This document shows, piece by piece, positions 1 through 9,000 of a DNA stretch of 64,000 nucleotides. The notes under the pieces are model-generated. The model was not told the origin of the DNA, searched no databases, and was given only the letters and a program-made list of their open reading frames with translations. Every line of letters starts with the position of its first letter. The stretch's first letter is position 1. Where the stretch lies: positions 33,286 to 97,285 of the forward strand of contig JAQYLT010000036.1 of NCBI GenBank assembly GCA_028719885.1, written 5' to 3'. The position numbers and the translations under genes were made by a program. Origin of the DNA: Bacillota bacterium (GTDB taxonomy: Bacteria > Bacillota > Clostridia > Oscillospirales > Oscillospiraceae).

Positions 1-3000
1 ACTGCCGAGGAATATTTGCAGCTGATGGAAATTGCGTTCCCCACCGTGGTGGATTCCCAGGAAGCTATCGACAGCCTTCGGGGGGAGAGCGAGCCGGGCA
101 ACATTGCCATTTTGGGCGATAACCTTTCCGTCACCACGATGCTGCCGGAGCGCCTCGCAGTTGCGACGGCACAACAGCTGACGCTGACCGCTGTCAAGGC
201 CTCTGCACTCTCGCTGAATGCCAAGAGCAGCATCGACCTGAGCGAAAGCGAGATCACCCGTGTACATATCCATGATACTGCGGTGAAAGAGGAAGAAGAG
301 CCGGAGAAAGAAGTGGAGCCGGAGGAAGAAGCGGAGCCCGACGTGATCTACCTCCATATGGATTCGGGCACGCAGCTTCCCGAGGTTATTGTAAAGGGTG
401 CCGACAAAGTCGTGATCGAGGGCAGCGGCGCATTGGGTGTGGTCCGTGTGCAGGAGGCTGTGGGCTCCCTGACCGTCCGCGCCACCGGTTCCGTGGTCAA
501 TGAAACGGAGGAACCCTTTGAAGTGACCGGTCCCGATGCCGAGGTGGTGGAGCTGCAGCCCGGCGAGCAGGTGGACTTTGTACTGAGCAAGTGGCTGGTC
601 TCTTTCGTTACCGAGGGAACACCCGTTGAAACCCAGGAGATCGCCCCCGGTGGGATGATTGACTTTTCTGAGGCTGTTACCACCCTGGAGGGGAAGCTCT
701 TTACCGCATGGTACGAGGATGCCGAATATACCACCCCCGTTTCCCGGCTGGCCTCTGTGGATCGACAGACAACGCTGTATGCTCGATTTGTGGACGAATC
801 CGAAGCGGCAGTTGTCACCTTTGAAACCTTTGGCGGCCGTGAACTGGAGCCGATGGTGTTCGCCAAGGGTGAGTACCTGCTGACCAAGCCGGTGGAGGGC
901 CTGTATACCTCGAAAGAGGGCTATTCCTTTGTGGGCTGGTGTGTAGATGAGGAATGCACCACCGGTTTTGGCTACACCGATCCCATCGAGGAGAGCATGA
1001 CCCTTTATGCCATGTATGCCTCCTATGAGAAACAGACACAGGAAGACCACGGCAGCATCGCTGAGCTTGAACTTCCCGACGGTTCCGCGACCATCAGTCT
1101 GGTGCTGCCCGAGGGTATGACCACAGCCCAGGCGGAAGAGAATATTACAGTGGAAGCCGGTACCGGCTTGGAGCCCCCCAAAATCTCCGTGCGTGAAACC
1201 GATGACGGCGCGGAGCTTTACTGCAAGGCCGGCTTTACCCCCGGCACCACCTTCACCCTGATCGCGGAGAACGGTGTGCGGTTTGCGGGATATCCGGAGT
1301 ATATCGACACCCTGACGGTGAGCGTTTTCCGTGAGCAGGTCGAAGTGGTGGAGTTCGCCGAGGGACTGACCTATGTTCTGTGGGACAGGGTGACCGACTA
1401 CACCCCTGTAAGCAAAACCGCTGTGGAGTACAAAACCGATTATGCCCAGGATGGCACCGTTTGCGATGTTATGGAGGATCACAGCGCCGATGGCACCGTG
1501 ATTCCCGGCAAGCTGGTGATGCGCGGAAAGGTGGATTTCCAGCCGGAGCAGACTGTCGTGTTCTACGATGGCGAAATCAACCGGGATGAAGCCACCATCG
1601 ACGCATGGGAGGGCGGCGATCTGGCGGGTTATGTGCTGTTCGCGAAAATTGAAGCTGTGACCGCCAAGGAAGACGGCACCAGTGAAGTGACCTTCTCCTA
1701 CGCGGACCCCGAGACCTATATCAAAGAATTGGATGTTCACACCACGGAAGAAGTGAATATTGAGGAGCTGATGGATGACGAGCAGGTCGCTCAGGTGGAA
1801 AAAACCATCGCCAGCCAGCTGGCCTCCAACGATGAACTGAAGGCGCAGATGCTGGTGGCGGTCATGACCAATGAGGAAACCCAGAGGATGCTGGATGAGC
1901 AGTACGGGGCGAACACCTATTCTCTGGCCGCGCTGACCCCCATTATCTACGATCCCAAGCTGGACATCGTTCTGGATATCGATGGCTCCACTGCCACCGC
2001 CGGCATCGGCGTGGGCATTACGGTTGCACTGAAGGCGCCCCAGGGCATCGTGGCTACCCTCTCTCCCTATCTGTACTTTGAGGAGCAATTGACGCTGGAT
2101 GTGAACGCGGACGGCGGTTTCCTGTGGATGGATATGTCCGTTCTGTTCAAGACCAAGACGACGGTCAGCCTGCAGCTCAAGGCCACCACCGGAGATGGCA
2201 TGGACAATGTGCTGGACGAGGCAAAGGAGACGCTGCGGAAGATCGTCAACGCCGACGGCACCGCAACCGAGGGGCTGGATTATCAGGAAGCTGCCGATTC
2301 GTTGATGAATACCATGCAGGAGCTCATCAGTGCCGATCTGGAATACCAGGATCTGTTTGCCGTACCGCTGCTTAAGTATCGGTATACGTTCTATGGCATC
2401 ATTACCCTGGGAGTTGACATTGAGCTGGTTGGCCAGGCCGGTGTGGTCGCTACCTTTGGCGTCACCGTGGTGGCGGAGCACGGTCAGAAAATCGGCTTTA
2501 AATACAACTTCCTGAAATTCAAGGGCAGCTCCTACAAGGAGAAACTAGGCAGCGAGGTGACCACGGAAATCTACCTGATCGGTAAGATCGGTGTACGCGT
2601 GGGCATTGCGGTCACCCTTTCCGTCAAGCTTCTTCAGAACGTGACGGTTTCCATCACCGGCGCGGTCTATGCCTATGTGGATCTGGCGGGCATGTTCCTG
2701 TACACCTATGCCCTGTCGGCGGGCGGAGGCAACTACGCGGGCGCGCTGTATTTGGAGGTCGGCATCGATGTGGAGATCGAGCTGGGATTGGAGGTTGAGA
2801 TCCTCTTTATCTCCAAGGAGTTCAACTGGACGCTGTGGAGCGCGCGCTGGCCGCTGTATAAAAAGTCCATCGGCATGACCATGAGCGTGGTGCAGACGAA
2901 GCAGCTGAATGAGATCTGGGAACGGAATATGGTGGATGCGGATGGCAAAACCACATTCCCCTTCCCATATATCCCCATGAAGACCTACGATATGCTCACC

Positions 3001-6000
3001 GCTGCCTGCACCGATAACCAGCTGCTGTTTGAAAACCTGAAGGATGGAAAGGTTACCGCAGAGCTAACTCTGGAGAACATCGTCATCAACGGGGAGCCTG
3101 TGTCCTCCGATGACCCCCGCACCAGTGTCATTTACGTCGGTAACGGTGACAGAGGCAGACGCGGCGTGGTCTATGCGGATGAAAGGGCAGCCGCTGCCTA
3201 CAAGGTGACTGACTACGAATGTGATGTGGTGCTGACCTATCAGAACAAGAACAAGTCGGAGCTCATCAAGAAGCATCAGCAGGTCTTCCACTTCGCCCGG
3301 GAGTTCCGGATGGCCACTACCACCGTCAATGTGGACATCAGGCTATACGACTGGTGCGCCCACGCCTGGGGCATCGAGGGAGCCGAATGGGACAACGATG
3401 TGGTGTATACAGGAAAATTTGAGAGTACCCACGTTCTTGGCTGCCCCGTGGAACCCACCGCTACCGGCACCATTGATTTGAATGCCGTCATGGCCGCGGT
3501 GAAAGAGCAGTATCCCGAAATCGACGGCGCGGCGCTTTCCTGGTTCAGTCCCACGCTCAACCAGGTCAGCCGCACCGTGCAGTACAGCACCCCGCGCATC
3601 AGCAATATGTGCTACATGACGCCGGAAAGCAATACCATTCGCTATGATGTGTTCTCAACCACCAACGAGTACGATCTGACCTATAACCTGTTCGCAAGCC
3701 GTTACCCCGGCTACACCGGTGAGATCACCTACATCATCGAAGCACCTCAAGCCATTTCTGATGCGGTGTTCACTGTCTCTGGAAGCGACGAGGGGGAGAC
3801 CATGACCTTTGCGCCAATGGAGGGGGAGGAAAACCACTGGTCGCTGACTGCGAAGCGCTCTCTCTTCAATGGCAGCGAGCGGCCCATCATGATGAGCCTG
3901 AACGGCGGCAGCACCGTTGCCAGCGGGTTGATGGTCACCGGACGGGAAGCGGAGTCTGTGGTGATTCTGACGCTGGGAAATCTTTCAAAGGTGCTCACCG
4001 TGGCATCCGGAGAGGGCATCGATTCCTGGAGCTGCGTGAGCCACGATGCTTCCCAGCTGGGAGCCATCACCCCCGGCGCCACAGTCACCCTCTCTGCCAA
4101 GCTGAAAAATGGCTATAAGAGCCTTCGCCTGACTTCCGAGCCCGAGGGATTGAAATACACCACGGACGGAAGCACGGTTACGTTCACCATGCCGTCCTAT
4201 GATGTTAAGGTCACCCTCCGTGGCGTACGCACCTACCAGGCGAACTTCCTGTATAACTATGAAAAGCTTGGCACTTACCAAAGCCTCGATGTGGCGGAGG
4301 GCGGCACCATTCAGAAGCCCTCCGATCCCTATGTTAAGGGCCTGACCTTCGCGGGCTGGTACGATAATGCCTCCTGCAAGGGGGAAGCCTACGACTTTAC
4401 CCGGCAGATGACCGGCAATGTCACGCTGTATGCCGACTGGCGTGTGAATGTCACTGTGGACTTTGGCGGCGCGAAAGGGCAGGCGAGGTACGTTGAAAAC
4501 GGCGTTTCTAAGCCCATCTTCTCTGGCGACGAAAAGGAATACCGGCGCTTTACCTATACCACCCACAAGTTGGGAGATACCGCGCTGGAATACAGGCTGC
4601 CCGAATACGATGGCTTTGATTTTATGGGCTGGTATCTCACCTCCGACTTCTCCGGCGACCCGGTGGACCCGGCGAAATATAAGCTCACCGGTGGCGTGAC
4701 GTTCTACGCCTGCTGGAAGCAGGTTGCCGTGCTCACCTATGAACTGAACTACGGTGAGCAGGAAGAGCCCTACGCCATGGCCATGGAATACGTGGGCATG
4801 CCGATCACCCATATTCCCGAAACGCCCCAGCGGGAGCACTATCAGTTCCTTGGCTGGTTCCGTACCCAGGATGCCAACCCGGCAGGCCTCATCGACATCA
4901 ATACCTATCTTGCCGAGGGCAGCATGACGCTGTACGCAGGCTGGAAGCCCGTGGAGTATCGCATTACCTATAACTTGGGCGGCGGCGAGAACGATCCTGC
5001 CAATCCGACCTCCTACAATATTGAAAGCAGCGAGATCGTCTTTGGCGAACCCACCCGCAGGGGCTATCGCTTCCTCGGCTGGACGGCGACAGGGGAGGGA
5101 GCTTCCGGCAATGTTGACCGTATCCCCGCAGGCTCCACCGGCAGCGTGACTCTGACCGCTCAGTGGGACATCAACACCTACACCATCAGCTATGTGCTGG
5201 GCGGCGGTAACGTAGATGGGGAGAATCCCAGCTCCTACACCGTGGAAAGCGCGAAAATCACGCTGGTCAACCCCAGCCGCAAAGGCTATACGTTCCTGGG
5301 CTGGACCGGCACCGATCTGACGGAACCCACCCGGAATGTGGTGATTCCCGCCGGTTCCATTGGAAATCGCAGCTACACGGCCAATTGGAGCTCCCTGGTT
5401 TCTGCCGAGGATATCATTCAGGCGGCGCTGGATGCCATTCAGGATCCGTACACCATGAGTGTGAACGATTTCAGCGGCATTCAGGATGTGAAGACCCTTG
5501 CCATGGAGGATATCTCCAAGGATTCGATCTGCGCTGACTATCTCGATCAGCTCTCCGTCACAGTCGCCCAGGTGGGCGAAGCGGAGGAGGACGGCACAGG
5601 CTTCTCCTACACTGCAAAGGTCACCGTTTCTTTCACTGATGACAACGGTAAGACCATCACCAGAAGTAAAAATGTGGCGCTGCGGGTGGAGAAGAATCCC
5701 GTGACCATCACGGCGGATATCAGCTATCCCATTGAAAATAGCTATGTCGCCTACGGAACAGCTCTTCAAAATGTGCAGCTGACCGATCAGAAGGCAGTTT
5801 CCAGTGAAGTGAGCGTGGATGGAACATTCCGGTGGGAGAATACCACCATCGTTCCCAAGGCAGCCGACAACGGCAAAGAGATCTATAAGCTCCTGTTCAC
5901 ACCCACGGATTCCGCCAACTACTGCACCGCGGAAATGATGATTGCCGTGAATACCCAGATCGGTGTGCAGATTGTCATGGATGCGCCCGAAACCATGGAG

Positions 6001-9000
6001 TACACGGGACGCGATCTGGATGTATCCCAGGTTAGCTTCCGTGCCACCGACATTGCCACCGGTGAGGACATTGATGGTGCCACCCTCAGTATGACGGGCG
6101 CTGTGCTGGATCAGTCCCAGTTCATCCCCGGCAAAGCGACAGTCACGTTGAAGAGCTTCGCGTCTTGCCAGCTCCTTGGCGTTTCCGACACGAACCTTTA
6201 TGTCATCGTCGGCAAGGATGCCAGCGCGGATGTGACCATCAACCGTGCAAAACCGATTATCAGCGGCACCACAGCATACGATATCGATTATGGCAAGCAG
6301 CTGAAGGACATTACGCTCAATCTGTTCGCAGCAACCATCGCGGAAACCTCGGTGGAAGGCACTTTTGCCTGGGAGAATCCCAACACCCGTCTTGGTGAAG
6401 TGGGCGAATTTACCTACAAGGTGACATTCACCCCGAAGAATCTGAACTGCTACGAAAGCGTGAGCCTTGATGTAAAGGTGACCGTCCAGGGCTGTCCCGG
6501 GAAAATCACCTATATCATCCAGGCGCCGGATGCACCTGCCGACTCCCAGTTCAGCGTCAGCGGCGCCATGGAGGCCATGAGCTTTGCGCCGGTGGAGGGG
6601 AAGACGAATGAGTGGAGCGTGACGGTAAATCGTGCCGCTTTCGCTGAGGACAGCGTCTGCCCGATCCTGCTGAAGCGCAGCGGCAGTACTGCCATTGAAA
6701 CCGGACTCACCGTCACCGGACGGGAGGCAGAGGACCAGGTCATTCTGACACTAAGCTACATTCCCAGGAAGCTCTCCGTTACCTACACAGACGGGGTGGG
6801 CAGCTGGCGGATTCTGAAACCCGAGATTCCGGATTTGAACGCCGTCACGCCGGGTACTTTGATCGTCATCTCCGCCAATCTGCTGGAGGGCTGCAACAAC
6901 CTGCGCCTCAGCTCCAATCCCGAGGGACTAAGCTACACCTCCGACGGCGATTCGGTCACGTTTACCATGCCGACCTACGATGTCGCCATCGAGCTGCGGG
7001 GCGTGAAGAACTATCAGGTGAACTGCCTGTATAATTACAATGACATGGGCACCTATCGCAATGTGGAGTCGGCGGAGGACGGCAGTGTTGCGAAGCCTGA
7101 GGATCCCTCCATCCAGGGCCTGACCTTTGCAGGCTGGTACGACAATCCTGATTTTGAGGGCGATCCTTACGACTTCAGCCAGAAGATCAGCGAGAACATC
7201 GACCTCTACGCCGATTGGCGGGTGAATGTCACCGTGGACTTCGGCGGGCAGAAAGGAATAGCGGCCTATTATACCTGGAGTTCCGGCGGAGAGGAGCCAC
7301 CCTCTGAGGTGGTTGATCCCGGCGATGGATTGGGCGGTTCCTATGAATTGATATTCCCCGGTGACAGCAGCGAAAAGGAGCGCTTCACCTATTCCACTCA
7401 GCGGGTGGGGGAGACCATGCTGGACCTGGTCATTCCTCGATCTGAAAGCCACGGATTCTTCGGCTGGTATCTCACGCCGGATTACTCCGGAGAAGAGGTA
7501 AATCTCGCGGGTTATACGCTCAACGAAAGCGTGACCTTCTACGCAAAATGGAAGAAAAACGCAAAACTGAAATATCTGTGGAATGACGGAACGGAAGACC
7601 AGTGGGATGAAGTCGTTGAATATGTGGGCGACCCGGTGCAGAAAGCCCCCAGCGATCCTGCCTGGGACGGCTATGAATTTACCGGCTGGTACCGTACTCC
7701 GGCGTGTCAGGAAGACGAAAAGATCGACCTTACAACCTACCAGGTGGAAGGCGACCTGACGCTGTACGCAGGCTGGAAGATTGTGAACTACACCATCACC
7801 TACAATCTGAACGGCGGCGTGAACGATTCCCGCAACCCGGTCTCCTACACCATTGAGGATGGAGATGAGAAAGGCAGAATCTTCATCTACCAGCCCACCC
7901 GGGAGGGCTATACCTTCGATGGCTGGGACTATGAACCTACAAATGCCGTTAAATTCAACGATGCTTTCGACTACTGGATTATTCCCGACTTCCTCGTGGA
8001 TGTCAGCCTGAGTGCCAGATGGGTGCCCATCCAGTACACCATCAGCTATGATCTGAATGGCGGCACGGTGACCACGGAGAACCCCGAGAAGTACACCATC
8101 GAAAGCGCAGAAATCACGCTGAACAATCCCACCCGCAAGGGCTATACTTTCCTGGGCTGGACGGGTACGGGACTGGAGAATGCCGCGCTGAATGTCACGA
8201 TTCCCGCCGGCTCCATGGGCAACCGCAGCTACACCGCCAACTGGCAGATCAAAACGAGCGTTGCGGATATTGTGGATGCGGCAAAGAGTGCCATCCCGGA
8301 TCAGCTCACAAAGAGCTTGAAGGCCGATTTCGATAACAACATCGAAGCGGGCGCTGCAGAGTTTGAGCCCAAGATCCAGGCAATCCTGTCCGGGAATGCC
8401 ACTTGCGCCGACTATGTGGGCGATCAGCTCCAGGTGACGGTTGCACTGAACGGTGAAAAGACAGAGGACGGCACGGGCTATACCTACAATACCACCGTCA
8501 CCGTCACTTTCACCGATGACAACGGCGATGTCGTCAGCGAGAACAAGACCGTCACCGTGCGGGTAACGAAGGCTGCCGTGACCATCAGCGTTGCGAAGCC
8601 TGTCTACACGGTGGATGGTAAGTATATCCCCTACGGCACAAGCCTGAAGGATGTGAAGCTCTCTGATGATTGCCAGGCAAAAGGCCCCGAAGATGAATTG
8701 GTAGCGGGCGAATTCTCCTGGGCGGACGGAACCGTCGTGCCCAATGCGGCAAACAATGACAAGGCTGTCTACAAGGTCTTGTTCACACCTACCGGCAGCT
8801 GGGCGAAGTACTACAGCACAGCAGAAACCTCGATTGCGGCGAATACCCAGATTCGCATGAAGGTGACGATGGAATCGAAGAGGAGTTCAGCTACCGAAGA
8901 ATATAGGGGCAGCCCGCTGACTGCGAATTCTTTCTATTACACTGCAACCAATACGCAGACGGGCAGAAACTATAAACAAGTACCTGTCACCGGCGGTGTG

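Noticed and set aside
3985..5769. Minus-strand 594-codon frame inside the giant protein gene
   Set aside because: Antisense of a repetitive coding sequence; composition is that of a shadow frame and the repeats explain its length.
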